From Erythrobacter sanguineus (GTDB taxonomy: Bacteria > Pseudomonadota > Alphaproteobacteria > Sphingomonadales > Sphingomonadaceae), in assembly GCA_945878845.1 (NCBI GenBank), contig CAMCUB010000012.1, forward strand, positions 21,886 through 85,885: a stretch of DNA of 64,000 nucleotides, written 5' to 3'. A program made the position numbers and the translations under genes. The notes below the pieces were generated by a model. The model ran no database searches. It saw only the letters and a program-made list of their open reading frames with translations, and was not told the origin of the DNA. Positions 27,333 through 37,543 of this stretch are shown in pieces (the stretch's first letter is position 1; each line of letters begins with the position of its first letter).

Positions 27333-28327
27333 AGCCGCCCCCGCCGCATCTGCACCAGCAGCCAGCCGAAGAACGGCGCTCCGATCAGCGAAAGCGCGAT
27401 GCCGAGGCGCAGCTCGGTCACCAGCGGCAAGACGCGAACAATGCTGTCCGCCGCCAGCACCAGACAGGCCCCCGCGAGCGCGCTCGGGAGGATCAGGCTC
27501 GACGGGAGCCGGTCGGTCAGCGGGCGCACCAGATGGGGCACGACGAGGCCGACAAAGCCGATGATCCCGGCCACCGCCACCCCAGCGCCGACCGTCAGGC
27601 CGATGCCCACCACCAGCAGCGCGAGCAGTCGCCGCGGCTCGACCCCGAGCGAGCGCGCCGCCGTCTCGCCCAGCGTCAGCGCGTCGAGGCTCTTGGCCGC
27701 CAGCGCCAGCACGCCGATCCCGGCGAGCGTCAGCGGCGCGGCGATCCACACTTCGCGCCACGACCGGTCGGTCAGCGCGCCGTTGAGCCACAGCACGATC
27801 TCGCTGAGGGCAAAGGGATTGGGCGCAAGCGTGATGGCGAGCGCCGTCAAAGCGCCCGCGAGGCTCGCCAACATCAGCCCGGCGAGGGTGAACAGCGCGA
27901 TCCCTCCGCCTGCGCCCTCTGCCCCGTCCGAGGCGGTGCGCCCCGCGATCAGCGCCAGCGCGGCCATGCCGAGCGCCGCTCCGCCGAGCGCCATCACCGG
28001 CAGGCTCCACGCCGCGAGCATCGGGGGGAGCAGCGGCGCGAGCCAGAAACTCGCCACCGCGCCCAAGGCCGCCATCGGGGCGATGCCGAACAGGCCCGGG
28101 TCGGCGAGCGGGTTCCTCAGATAGCCCTGCATCGCCGCGCCCCCTGCCCCCAGCCCTGCCCCGATCACCACCGCCAGCACCGCACGCGGCAGGCGCAGTT
28201 CGGCGAGGATCAGCAAGGTGTTGCCCGGACCGAAATCCTCGGGCGCAATCCATACCCGTCCGGCCAGCAGCGAAAGCGGGAACAGCACCGCCAGCAGAGC
28301 GGCGAAGACGAGGCTCGCGCGCGTCAT
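27329..28327 (-). CDS. ABC importer permease (FecCD/BtuC type)
   Basis: A 332-aa inner-membrane protein with about ten helices. The opening RLPRAVLAVVIGAGLGAGGAAMQG then NPLADPGLFGI, and GIIGFVGLVVPHLVRPLTD near residue 250, are FecCD/BtuC family marks, the latter forming the ATPase-coupling helix. Start ATG 28327 overlaps the substrate-binding gene stop (ATGA). It works as a homodimer with the ATPase above. Confidence 0.92.
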   Translation of the reverse strand: MTRASLVFAALLAVLFPLSLLAGRVWIAPEDFGPGNTLLILAELRLPRAVLAVVIGAGLGAGGAAMQGYLRNPLADPGLFGIAPMAALGAVASFWLAPLLPPMLAAWSLPVMALGGAALGMAALALIAGRTASDGAEGAGGGIALFTLAGLMLASLAGALTALAITLAPNPFALSEIVLWLNGALTDRSWREVWIAAPLTLAGIGVLALAAKSLDALTLGETAARSLGVEPRRLLALLVVGIGLTVGAGVAVAGIIGFVGLVVPHLVRPLTDRLPSSLILPSALAGACLVLAADSIVRVLPLVTELRLGIALSLIGAPFFGWLLVQMRRGRL

Positions 28328-29175
28328 GGCCGCGCCTCCACCCGGGCGCGGATTTCGGCGAGGCGGGCGCGGGCGCGCAGGATGGTCGGCCCGCCGCAAT
28401 AGATCAGCGATGGATCGAAGGGCGCGACCACCATGCTCTTGTAGGTGTGCTGCACCAGCGGATGGCGCTGCCCCGCCGCATCGCCCGCCACCAGCAGCAG
28501 CCCCGGTGGATCGGCGAGCACGTTCTCGAGGCTAACCCGGTCGGCTTGTTTGAGACCGCGGCGCGCGGCGTCACTCGCAAAGCCCTGTTCGCGCAAGAGT
28601 TCAGCGATCAGCGTCTGCTCGCCCGCGACGATCTCGCCCGGCTGCCACAGCAGCGCGTCAAGGGGCTCGCCGTGCGGAGGCTGGGGAGCGGCTATGCGCG
28701 CGGCGAGCGCTTCGCCCGCGTCCCCGCGCCCCGCCAGCGCCGCGACCGCGCGCACCTGATCGGCGCTCTCGGCGATGCTGGTCGGGCTGCCGAAGGTTTC
28801 CACCCTCAGCCCCGCGCGCTCGAGCGCAGAGCGGGTCGGCTGGGGGAGGAAGATCGAGGCGAGCACCAGATCGGGCCGCGCGGCGATCACCTCCTCGGCC
28901 GTCCCGCCGGTGACGCCGTAGCGCGCAGCGGTGGCAGCCGGGATCGAACTCGACGCCGCGTCGCGCGAATAGTGCGACAGCGCCAGCACCTGGCTCGGCG
29001 GCGCGACCTCGACCAGAATGGCATCAAGGCAGGGATTGAGGCTGACGATTGTCGGATGCGCGGGGGTGGGATGCGCGGTGTCCTTCAAAGGCACCGGAGC
29101 GGCGGGCGCACAGGCGGCCAGCGCAAGCGCCAGCCCTGCCAGCAGCGCCCCGCCGCATCGGCCCCTCGGCCCCAT
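28324..29175 (-). CDS. ABC importer substrate-binding lipoprotein (BtuF/FecB type)
   Basis: A 283-aa periplasmic binding protein. ATG 29175 gives a compact lipoprotein signal ending in LALAAC (lipidated Cys22); ATG 29196 is an alternative start. The helical-backbone fold shows TIVSLNPCLDAILVEV, GGTAEEVIAARPDLVLAS and a C-terminal DPSLIYCGGPTIL. The ligand is probably cobalamin or a ferric chelate. No cobalamin riboswitch was recognised in the ~160 bp upstream, so B12 is not favoured. First gene of the operon. Confidence 0.85.
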   Translation of the reverse strand: MGPRGRCGGALLAGLALALAACAPAAPVPLKDTAHPTPAHPTIVSLNPCLDAILVEVAPPSQVLALSHYSRDAASSSIPAATAARYGVTGGTAEEVIAARPDLVLASIFLPQPTRSALERAGLRVETFGSPTSIAESADQVRAVAALAGRGDAGEALAARIAAPQPPHGEPLDALLWQPGEIVAGEQTLIAELLREQGFASDAARRGLKQADRVSLENVLADPPGLLLVAGDAAGQRHPLVQHTYKSMVVAPFDPSLIYCGGPTILRARARLAEIRARVEARP

Positions 29176-29334
29176 ATTTATGCGATCCCGCGCCATATCC
29201 CGTGGGGCATGGCGATAGGGCTGCAAGCCAGAGCGCGCAACGGCTTAACCTGCTCGCACCGGGTGTCCGGAAACGGGACGCAGGGGTGCGGCGGCCTCGC
29301 CCCGGCGCACACCCGCGCGTAAGCGGAGCCGACC

Positions 29335-30486
29335 ATGTCCCGTCAGCGCACATTCTTTGTCGATACCTCGGGCAACGTCGCCCCCCGCGCCCGCCGGCGC
29401 TGGGCGCTGCCGCGCATCGGCCGGTTCTCCAAGACCGCGCGCAAGCGGATCGCGGTGCTGCTCGCCGCGATCACCGTGCCCGCGATGGCTGCCACGGGCA
29501 ATGTCGGCCAGCTCCCCGGCCCCGCGGCCGAGAGCACCGCCGCGCTCGCCACCCGCAAGGCTGCCGAGGCCGCGCTGCCGTTCGAGCGCCCCGGCATGAG
29601 CTTCCCGGGCTCGGCTTATTATTACATGGCAGACCCTGCGGGCACCGCGCTGGTCGCGCTGCCGAACGATGATCCGCTTGGCAATGGCGCCGAAAGTGGG
29701 CGCGAGCTCGGCGCACTGATCGATGTCGGCGCGGCGGCCAAGCCGTTCTATATGCCCGCCGCCGGTATCTCGCATCTGCGCGCCTCGGAATGCCTTGCGC
29801 AGGCCGTGTGGTACGAGGCCGCGAGCGAGAGCGAGGCCGGGCAGCGTGCGGTCGCACAGGTAGTCTTGAACCGCGTCGCCCACCCGAGCTGGCCCAATTC
29901 GGTCTGCGGCGTGGTCTATCAGGGCTCGGAGCGCTCGACCGGCTGCCAGTTCACCTTCACCTGCGACGGCAGCCTGGCGCGGCGGCCTTCGGGCATGAGC
30001 TGGGCGCGGGCGCAGCGCATCGCCGACGAGGCATTGAGCGGCAGTGTCTATGCCCCCGTGGGCCTCGCGACGCATTACCACACGCTCTGGGTCAACCCTT
30101 ACTGGGCTTCGAGCCTCGACCATATCGGCACGATCGGCGCGCACCGCTTCTACCGCACCCGCGGGGCGAGCGGCTCGGCGGCGGCGTTCCGGGGCGGTTA
30201 TGCCGGGTTCGAGCCGGTGGTGAGCGGGCGCACCACGCCGCTGCCTGCGGGCGCGGCCCCGGTCGTGCCGGCGGGGCCGGTTGCGGCAAGCGCTCCGGGG
30301 CTTCCGGCGATCGGCTACGACGCCGCCCCCGTGCCGCCGCGCAAGCAGGGCACTGCCGGAGCAGCGGGAGGAGCCCCTGTGGCCCCGAGCGGGCCGGTCA
30401 CGGGCACCGGCTCGGTCAAGCCCGAATATGCCCGCGCCGGGCAGTGGAAGGCCCAGCCCGGGCCCGGCACCGCGCCTGCCAACTAG
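29335..30486 (+). CDS. Cell wall hydrolase (SleB/CwlJ-like)
   Basis: A 383-aa protein with a basic N-terminus and one hydrophobic segment near residues 38-54 (RIAVLLAAITVPAMAAT) that should anchor or export it. The Hydrolase_2 domain spans ~145-260: SECLAQAVWYEAASESEAGQ, with Glu as the likely catalytic residue, then VVLNRVAHPSWP, CQFTFTCDG and ATHYHTLWVNPYWA. The C-terminal ~120 residues are Pro/Ala/Gly rich and probably unstructured. Expected to cut peptidoglycan in the periplasm. Confidence 0.9.
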   Translation: MSRQRTFFVDTSGNVAPRARRRWALPRIGRFSKTARKRIAVLLAAITVPAMAATGNVGQLPGPAAESTAALATRKAAEAALPFERPGMSFPGSAYYYMADPAGTALVALPNDDPLGNGAESGRELGALIDVGAAAKPFYMPAAGISHLRASECLAQAVWYEAASESEAGQRAVAQVVLNRVAHPSWPNSVCGVVYQGSERSTGCQFTFTCDGSLARRPSGMSWARAQRIADEALSGSVYAPVGLATHYHTLWVNPYWASSLDHIGTIGAHRFYRTRGASGSAAAFRGGYAGFEPVVSGRTTPLPAGAAPVVPAGPVAASAPGLPAIGYDAAPVPPRKQGTAGAAGGAPVAPSGPVTGTGSVKPEYARAGQWKAQPGPGTAPAN

Positions 30487-30619
30487 GCCTCTGGCAAAAC
30501 AAGGTTAAACCTGCCGAAACCCTGTTGTCACACCAAGCCTTAGCGGCCGCGCGCTAGGGGATTGTGACCCGTCCGCGCAGTTTTCTTGCGCAGTCCAACA
30601 AGCAGGAAACCACCGCCCG

Positions 30620-30961
30620 ATGTCCGTCCGCTTCGCCTCCGCCAATCACCCTGTGCGTCGTCTCGGTTGGCGCGCTGCGGGCCGCGGGCTGATTGCGCCG
30701 GTGCTGGCGCGGGCGGCGAACGACAACCGGCGTGACGTCGGCGCGGCGGCTCCGGACGCGGGCGGCTTCGACCCGCTGCTCACCGATGCGCTGCGGCATT
30801 TCGCGGTGCACGGGCTGGCCGCGGCTGAAGTCGCGGTCGATCTGGCCGCCGAGGCGCGGACACGCGGCGATGCGAATGGACAAGACCATTGGCTCGCGAT
30901 CACGCAGATGTTCGACCGCCGGCTGGCGGCGCGCGCCGTGCGGGTGCTCGAACCGGCCTGA
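30620..30961 (+). CDS. Hypothetical protein, 113 aa
   Basis: The N-terminal ~45 residues are Arg/Ala rich (HPVRRLGWRAAGRG then LARAANDNRRD). The C-terminal half is helical: LLTDALRHFAVHGLAAAEVAVDLA and HWLAITQMFDRRLAARAVRV. No signal peptide. A similar small protein is often seen in this bacterial group, but the function is unknown. It begins 133 bp after the cell wall hydrolase gene. Confidence 0.6.
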   Translation: MSVRFASANHPVRRLGWRAAGRGLIAPVLARAANDNRRDVGAAAPDAGGFDPLLTDALRHFAVHGLAAAEVAVDLAAEARTRGDANGQDHWLAITQMFDRRLAARAVRVLEPA

Positions 30962-31044
30962 GATCTGGCGGGCCTTTCGCGGGGCCCTTCCCTTACGGCA
31001 GCTATGCTACGGCGTTTCCCATAAGGGCTGACCCCAGGGTATTA

Positions 31045-31068
31045 TTGCAATTGCGAACTGTTTGCAAA
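31045..31068. promoter_or_regulatory. Repeated TTGC(A/G)AA motifs upstream of mdh
   Basis: ATTGCAATTGCGAACTG followed by TTTGCAAA gives three TTGC-type half-sites with near-helical spacing, about 170-190 bp upstream of the mdh start, in an otherwise AT-richer stretch (31041-31110). Plausible operator for the TCA operon; no known regulator is assigned. Confidence 0.3.
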
Positions 31069-31137
31069 GATTGTTGCCCTATCCGACTTTTTGACCATTG
31101 CATTCCCCTTTTCAGCCGCCTACCGACCCCCATGTAA

Positions 31138-32399
<1,262 letters not shown>

Positions 32400-33290
32400 A
32401 TGTCCATCCTCGTAAACAAAGACACCAAGGTCATCACCCAAGGCATGACCGGCAACACCGGCACCTTCCACACCCAGGCCGCGCTCGATTACGGGACGCA
32501 GATGGTTGGCGGCGTGACCCCCGGCAAGGGCGGAACCACCCATATCGGCCTGCCGCAGTTCAACACCGTGCGCGAGGCCAAGGCTGCGACCGGCGCGACT
32601 GCCTCGTGCATCTACGTCCCGCCGCCGTTCGCCGCTGACGCAATCTGCGAGGCGATCGATGCCGAGATCGAGCTGATCATCTGCATCACCGAAGGCATCC
32701 CGGTGCTCGATATGGTCCGCGCCAAGCGCGCGCTCGCCGGTTCCAAGTCGCGCCTCATCGGCCCCAACTGCCCCGGCGTGCTGACCCCGAACGAATGCAA
32801 GATCGGCATCATGCCGGCCAACATCTTCAAGAAGGGCTCGGTCGGCATCGTCTCGCGCTCGGGCACGCTCACCTATGAAGCCGTGCACCAGACCACCATG
32901 GCGGGCCTCGGCCAGACCACCGCGGTCGGCATTGGCGGCGATCCGGTCAACGGCACCAACTTCATCGACGTGCTCGACCTGTTCCTCGACGATCCCGAGA
33001 CCGAGTCGATCATCATGATCGGCGAAATCGGCGGCTCGGCTGAAGAAGAAGCCGCCGCCTTCATCAAGGCCGAACGCGCCAAGGGCCGCGCCAAGCCGAT
33101 GGTCGGCTTCATCGCCGGGCGCACCGCCCCTCCGGGCCGCCGCATGGGCCACGCTGGCGCGATCGTCAGCGGTGGTCAGGGCGGCGCGGAAGACAAGATC
33201 GCGGCGATGGAAGATGCGGGCATCCGCGTCTCGCCCTCGCCCTCGCTGCTGGGTGAAACCCTTGCCGCGATGCTGAAAGAAAACGCCTGA
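32400..33290 (+). CDS. sucD: Succinate-CoA ligase, alpha subunit
   Basis: A 296-aa CoA-binding subunit that makes succinate plus ATP or GTP from succinyl-Co[18 protein letters not shown] near the N-terminus binds Co[12 protein letters not shown] and the phospho-histidine loop [14 protein letters not shown] (His near 246) are present. Length is typical. The beta subunit gene sucC is not in this cluster and must be elsewhere, since alpha needs it. Confidence 0.97.
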   Translation: MSILVNKDTKVITQGMTGNTGTFHTQAALDYGTQMVGGVTPGKGGTTHIGLPQFNTVREAKAATGATASCIYVPPPFAADAICEAIDAEIELIICITEGIPVLDMVRAKRALAGSKSRLIGPNCPGVLTPNECKIGIMPANIFKKGSVGIVSRSGTLTYEAVHQTTMAGLGQTTAVGIGGDPVNGTNFIDVLDLFLDDPETESIIMIGEIGGSAEEEAAAFIKAERAKGRAKPMVGFIAGRTAPPGRRMGHAGAIVSGGQGGAEDKIAAMEDAGIRVSPSPSLLGETLAAMLKENA

Positions 33291-33304
33291 GTTAGCGACT
33301 ACCG

Positions 33305-33331
33305 GTCCCCCGCGTGCCTTAGGCGGGGGAC
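33305..33331 (+). terminator. Hairpin between sucD and sucA
   Basis: GTCCCCCGC (33305-33313) pairs with GCGGGGGAC (33323-33331). The stem sits 15 bp after the sucD stop and 29 bp before the sucA ATG, followed by TACCC instead of a T-run. It may stabilise the upstream mRNA end or attenuate, not fully terminate. Confidence 0.4.
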
Positions 33332-33360
33332 TACCCTTCCTCCTCCCCAGGAGTCCCATC

Positions 33361-36156
33361 ATGGGCAACGAACCGCAGAACTTCATCCCCGCCTTCACCG
33401 ATCAGGAAGGCCCGCAGCCCGGCCCCTCGTGGGCGAAGCGCGGCTGGCTCGACACGCTCGCGGACAGCGGCGCGGACCTTACCGCGGCGATGGACCCGAC
33501 CGAGATGAAGCTCGCGGTCAAGGCTGCGGCCAAGGACGCCGGCAAGGCGACCGATCCGCAGGCGGTCGAGAAGGCCGCCAAGCTCTCGATCGCAGCGATG
33601 ACGCTGGTGCGCCTCTACCGCGTGCGCGGGCACATGGCCGCCCAGCTCGATCCGCTCGGCCTTGTCGATCGCACCGGCCCGGCTGACCTCACGCTCGAAT
33701 GGCACGGCCTTGCGGGCAAGGAGAACGAGGACGTCTATGTCGGCGGCGTGCTCGGCATGGAGTGGACCACGGTCGGCAAGCTCCACCAGCGCCTGCGCGA
33801 AGTGTACTGCGGCAAGGTCGGCCTCGAATACATGCACATCGCCGACACCGAGGAGCGCCGCTTCCTCCAGGAGAAGTTCGAAAAGCCCGGCGAGACGATC
33901 CAGTTCACGCCCGAAGGCAAGAAGGCGATCCTCGCCGCGGTGCTGCGCGGGGAAGGCTACGAGGAATTCCTCGCCAAGAAGTATGTCGGCACCAAGCGCT
34001 TCGGGCTTGATGGCGGCGAATCCATGATCCCGGCGCTGGAAGCCGTGATCAAGCACGGCGGCAGCGCGGGCGTGCGCGAGATCATCTACGGCATGGCCCA
34101 CCGCGGGCGCCTCAACGTGCTCGCCAACGTGATGGCCAAGCCCTACCGCGTGATCTTCCACGAATTCTCGGGCGGCTCGGCCAACCCCGATGATGTCGGC
34201 GGATCGGGCGATGTGAAGTATCACTTGGGCACCTCCACCGACCGTGAGTTCGACGGGATTTCGGTGCACATGAGCCTCGTGCCCAACCCCTCGCACCTCG
34301 AGACGGTTAACCCTGTGGTGCTCGGCAAGGCGCGCGCGCAGCAGGCGATCCGCGACGATCTGGCGAAGCGCGAGCAGGTGCTCCCCGTGCTGATCCACGG
34401 CGATGCCGCCTTTGCCGGGCAAGGCGTGGTGTGGGAGAGCCTCTCGCTCTCGGGCGTGCCGGGCTACGATACCGGCGGCTGCGTCCACTTCATCATCAAC
34501 AACCAGATCGGTTTTACGACGTCGCCCAAGTTTGCAAGGTCATCGCCTTACCCCAGCGACGTGGCCAAGGGCGTCATGGCGCCGATCCTGCACGTCAACG
34601 GCGACGATCCGGAAGCGGTGACCTTCGCCTGCAAGCTCGCGGTCGAATACCGCCAGACCTTCCACCGCGACGTCGTGATCGACATGTGGTGCTACCGCCG
34701 CTTCGGCCACAACGAGGGTGACGAGCCCAAGTTCACCCAGCCGGTGATGTACGACAAAATCCGCGCCCACCCCAAGGTTTCGGTCTCCTACGAGGCGCGG
34801 CTGGTGCGCGAAGGCGTGGTCGAACCCGGCACACGCGAACGGATCGCAGGTGAATTCACCACGCTGCTCGAAGCGGAGTTCGAGGCGGGCAAGAGCTACA
34901 AGGCCAACGAAGCCGACTGGTTCGGCGGCCGCTGGAGCGGGCTCAACAAGCCTGCCGACCCGGAAACCGCGCGCCGCTCGGTCGAAACCGCGATCGAGCC
35001 CAAGACCTTTGATGCGCTGGGCCGCGTGCTCACCGAAGTCCCCGCCGATCTCGAAGTCCACAAGACCCTCGACCGCGTGCTCGCCGCCAAGCGCGAGATG
35101 TTCAGCACGGGCGAAGGCTTCGACTGGGCGACCGCCGAAGCGCTGGCTTTCGGCAGCCTCGTGATGGAAGGCTACGGGGTGCGGCTTTCGGGTCAAGACT
35201 CGGGGCGCGGCACCTTCTCGCAGCGCCATGCGGTGTGGGTCGACCAGAAGTCCGAACGCAAATATGTGCCGCTCAGCACCCTGCCGCATGGCAAGTTCGA
35301 GGTGCACGATTCCACGCTGTCGGAATACGGCGTGCTCGGCTTCGAATATGGCTTCGCGATGGCCGATCCCAAGAGCCTCGTGCTGTGGGAGGCCCAGTTC
35401 GGTGACTTCGCCAACGGTGCGCAAATCATGATCGACCAGTACATCGCGAGCGGCGAGAGCAAGTGGCTGCGCGCCAACGGCCTCGTGATGCTGCTGCCGC
35501 ATGGCTATGAGGGCCAGGGGCCAGAGCACTCCTCGGCGCGGCTCGAACGCTTCCTGCAGCTGTGCGCCGACGACAACATGTGCGTATGCAACATCACCAC
35601 CCCGGCCAACTACTTCCACGTGCTGCGCCGCCAGATGCTTCGGAGCTTCCGCAAGCCGCTCGTCATCATGAGCCCCAAGTCGCTGCTGCGTCACCCGATG
35701 GCGAAATCGGCGCGCGATTCCTTCCTCGGCGAGCGGCAGTTCCGGCGCATCCTCTCCGATCCCACGGATATCCCGGACGACAAGGTGCGGCGTCTGGTGC
35801 TGTGCTCGGGCAAGGTCGCCTATGACCTGATCGAGGCGCGCAATGCTGCGGGCCTTGATGACGTGTCGATCGTCCGCATCGAGCAGCTCTTCCCCTTCCC
35901 CGGCGATCCGCTGGCGCTGCGGCTCGGCCGCATGACGAACCTCGAGCAGGTCGTCTGGTGCCAGGAGGAGCCGCGCAACAACGGCGCGTGGTCCTTCGCG
36001 GGCGAGCGGATCGAGGAATCGCTCGCCAAGGCCGGGCACACCGGCATGCGGCCGAGCTACGCCGGGCGCGACGCCGCCGCCTCGCCCGCAACCGGCCTCG
36101 CCAGCCGCCACAAGGCCCAGCAGGAGGCGCTCGTCGCCGCCGCGCTGGGGCTCTGA
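33361..36156 (+). CDS. sucA: 2-oxoglutarate dehydrogenase E1 component
   Basis: A 931-aa thiamine-diphosphate enzyme, first step of the 2-oxoglutarate dehydrogenase complex. Landmarks: RVRGHMAAQLDPLGL, MGMAHRGRLNVLANV-type segment (IIYGMAHRGRLNVLANV), the ThDP/Mg region GDAAFAGQGVVWESL then NNQIGFTTSP, SGQDSGRGTFSQRHAV and LPHGYEGQGPEHSSARLERFLQ. Length fits alphaproteobacterial SucA. Followed after 53 bp by the E2 gene. Confidence 0.97.
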   Translation: MGNEPQNFIPAFTDQEGPQPGPSWAKRGWLDTLADSGADLTAAMDPTEMKLAVKAAAKDAGKATDPQAVEKAAKLSIAAMTLVRLYRVRGHMAAQLDPLGLVDRTGPADLTLEWHGLAGKENEDVYVGGVLGMEWTTVGKLHQRLREVYCGKVGLEYMHIADTEERRFLQEKFEKPGETIQFTPEGKKAILAAVLRGEGYEEFLAKKYVGTKRFGLDGGESMIPALEAVIKHGGSAGVREIIYGMAHRGRLNVLANVMAKPYRVIFHEFSGGSANPDDVGGSGDVKYHLGTSTDREFDGISVHMSLVPNPSHLETVNPVVLGKARAQQAIRDDLAKREQVLPVLIHGDAAFAGQGVVWESLSLSGVPGYDTGGCVHFIINNQIGFTTSPKFARSSPYPSDVAKGVMAPILHVNGDDPEAVTFACKLAVEYRQTFHRDVVIDMWCYRRFGHNEGDEPKFTQPVMYDKIRAHPKVSVSYEARLVREGVVEPGTRERIAGEFTTLLEAEFEAGKSYKANEADWFGGRWSGLNKPADPETARRSVETAIEPKTFDALGRVLTEVPADLEVHKTLDRVLAAKREMFSTGEGFDWATAEALAFGSLVMEGYGVRLSGQDSGRGTFSQRHAVWVDQKSERKYVPLSTLPHGKFEVHDSTLSEYGVLGFEYGFAMADPKSLVLWEAQFGDFANGAQIMIDQYIASGESKWLRANGLVMLLPHGYEGQGPEHSSARLERFLQLCADDNMCVCNITTPANYFHVLRRQMLRSFRKPLVIMSPKSLLRHPMAKSARDSFLGERQFRRILSDPTDIPDDKVRRLVLCSGKVAYDLIEARNAAGLDDVSIVRIEQLFPFPGDPLALRLGRMTNLEQVVWCQEEPRNNGAWSFAGERIEESLAKAGHTGMRPSYAGRDAAASPATGLASRHKAQQEALVAAALGL

Positions 36157-36209
36157 CGGCCGCGCCCTTCTTCACACGAGATTGAATCAAGTTTCAGGAA
36201 CCCATTAAA

Positions 36210-37439
36210 ATGGCCACCGAAATCAAAGTCCCCGTCCTCGGCGAATCCGTCACCGAAGGCACGATTGCCGAATGGCTCAAGCAGCCCGGTGAAGCGGTCG
36301 CGGTCGACGAGCCGATCGCCAGCCTTGAAACCGACAAGGTCGCGGTCGATGTGCCCTCGCCGGTTGCGGGCGTGATGTCGCAGCACGTGGTCGCGGTCGG
36401 CGACACCGTGGAAGTGGGCGCGGTGATCGCGATCATCGAGGACGGCGCGAGTGCGCCTGCGCCGGCGCCCGCTGCGGCCGCCGCGAAGGCTGACCCCGCC
36501 CCCGCCCCGGCTGCCTCCGAAGAGCTGCTCACCCCCGCCCAGACCATGTCGCCTGCGGTGCGCCGCGCGGTGCTGGAGCACGGCGTCGATCCCTCGACCA
36601 TCAAGGGCACCGGCAAGGACGGCCGCCTGACCAAGGAAGACGTGCTCGCCGCCGCCGAAGCCCGCGCCAAGGGCCCCGCACCAGCCCCCGCGGCCGCACC
36701 CGCCGCTGCCCCCGCTGCTCCGGTCGCCACCGGAGGCGCGCGCGGCACCGAGCGCGTCAAGATGACCCGCATGCGCCAGACCATCGCCAAGCGCCTCAAG
36801 GCCGCGCAGGAAAATGCGGCGATGCTCACCACCTTCAACGACGTCGACATGAGCGCCGTCATCGAAGCGCGCGACAAGTACAAGGACCTGTTCGCCAAGA
36901 AGCATGACATTCGCCTCGGCTTCATGGGCTTCTTCGCCAAGGCCGCCTGCCTCGCGCTGAAGGACGTGCCGAGCGTCAACGCCTATATCGACGGCGACGA
37001 GATCATCTATCACGACTATGTCGACATCTCGGTCGCGGTCTCGGCCCCCAACGGCCTCGTCGTTCCCGTGATCCGCGATGCTGACAAGAAGGGCTTTGCC
37101 CGGATCGAACAGGACATCGCCGACTTTGGCGCGCGCGCCAAGGCGGGCACCCTGACCATGGAGGACATGACCGGCGGGACCTTCACGATCTCGAACGGCG
37201 GCGTGTTCGGCAGCCTGATGAGCACCCCGATCATCAACCCGCCGCAGAGCGCGGTGCTCGGCCTCCACCGCATCGAGGACCGCGCCGTGGTCCGCGACGG
37301 CCAGATCGTGATCCGCCCGATGATGTATATCGCCATGTCCTACGACCACCGCCTGATCGACGGTCGCGAGGCGGTGACGGCGCTCAAGATCATCAAGGAA
37401 GCGATCGAGGATCCCACCCGGATGCTGATCGATTTGTGA
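36210..37439 (+). CDS. sucB: 2-oxoglutarate dehydrogenase E2 (dihydrolipoyl succinyltransferase)
   Basis: A 409-aa core enzyme. The N-terminal lipoyl domain (1-76) has the lipoylated Lys in ETDKVAVDV. An Ala/Pro-rich linker follows, then the E3-binding domain ([20 protein letters not shown], ~113-150), a second Pro/Ala linker, and the catalytic domain ending in [13 protein letters not shown] with the active His. One lipoyl domain only, as usual for SucB. It transfers succinyl groups to CoA. Confidence 0.97.
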   Translation: MATEIKVPVLGESVTEGTIAEWLKQPGEAVAVDEPIASLETDKVAVDVPSPVAGVMSQHVVAVGDTVEVGAVIAIIEDGASAPAPAPAAAAAKADPAPAPAASEELLTPAQTMSPAVRRAVLEHGVDPSTIKGTGKDGRLTKEDVLAAAEARAKGPAPAPAAAPAAAPAAPVATGGARGTERVKMTRMRQTIAKRLKAAQENAAMLTTFNDVDMSAVIEARDKYKDLFAKKHDIRLGFMGFFAKAACLALKDVPSVNAYIDGDEIIYHDYVDISVAVSAPNGLVVPVIRDADKKGFARIEQDIADFGARAKAGTLTMEDMTGGTFTISNGGVFGSLMSTPIINPPQSAVLGLHRIEDRAVVRDGQIVIRPMMYIAMSYDHRLIDGREAVTALKIIKEAIEDPTRMLIDL

Positions 37440-37458
37440 TGTCCTCCGCCCTTCGTCA

Positions 37459-37476
37459 CCCCAGCGGAAGCTGGGG
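37459..37476. repeat. Short palindrome CCCCAGC-GGAA-GCTGGGG
   Basis: A perfect seven-base stem with a GGAA loop, 20 bp after the sucB stop. The sequence CACCCCAGCGGAAGCTGGGGCC is of the dispersed intergenic type in sphingomonads. There is no T-run. Confidence 0.45.
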
Positions 37477-37543
37477 CCTAGGGCGGCACGCTTGACCCTT
37501 GCGGCCTGAGTTCCCAGCTTGTCCTGGGGCGACGGAGAAAATA

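Noticed and set aside
26589..28253. A single long frame suggesting a permease-ATPase fusion
   Set aside because: The upstream part is the wrong frame of the permease gene. The true permease frame is complete and overlaps the ATPase ATG by four bases.
29176..29334. Cobalamin riboswitch upstream of the BtuCDF/FecBCD-type operon
   Set aside because: No B12-box or surrounding conserved core was found on the minus strand in this short gap.
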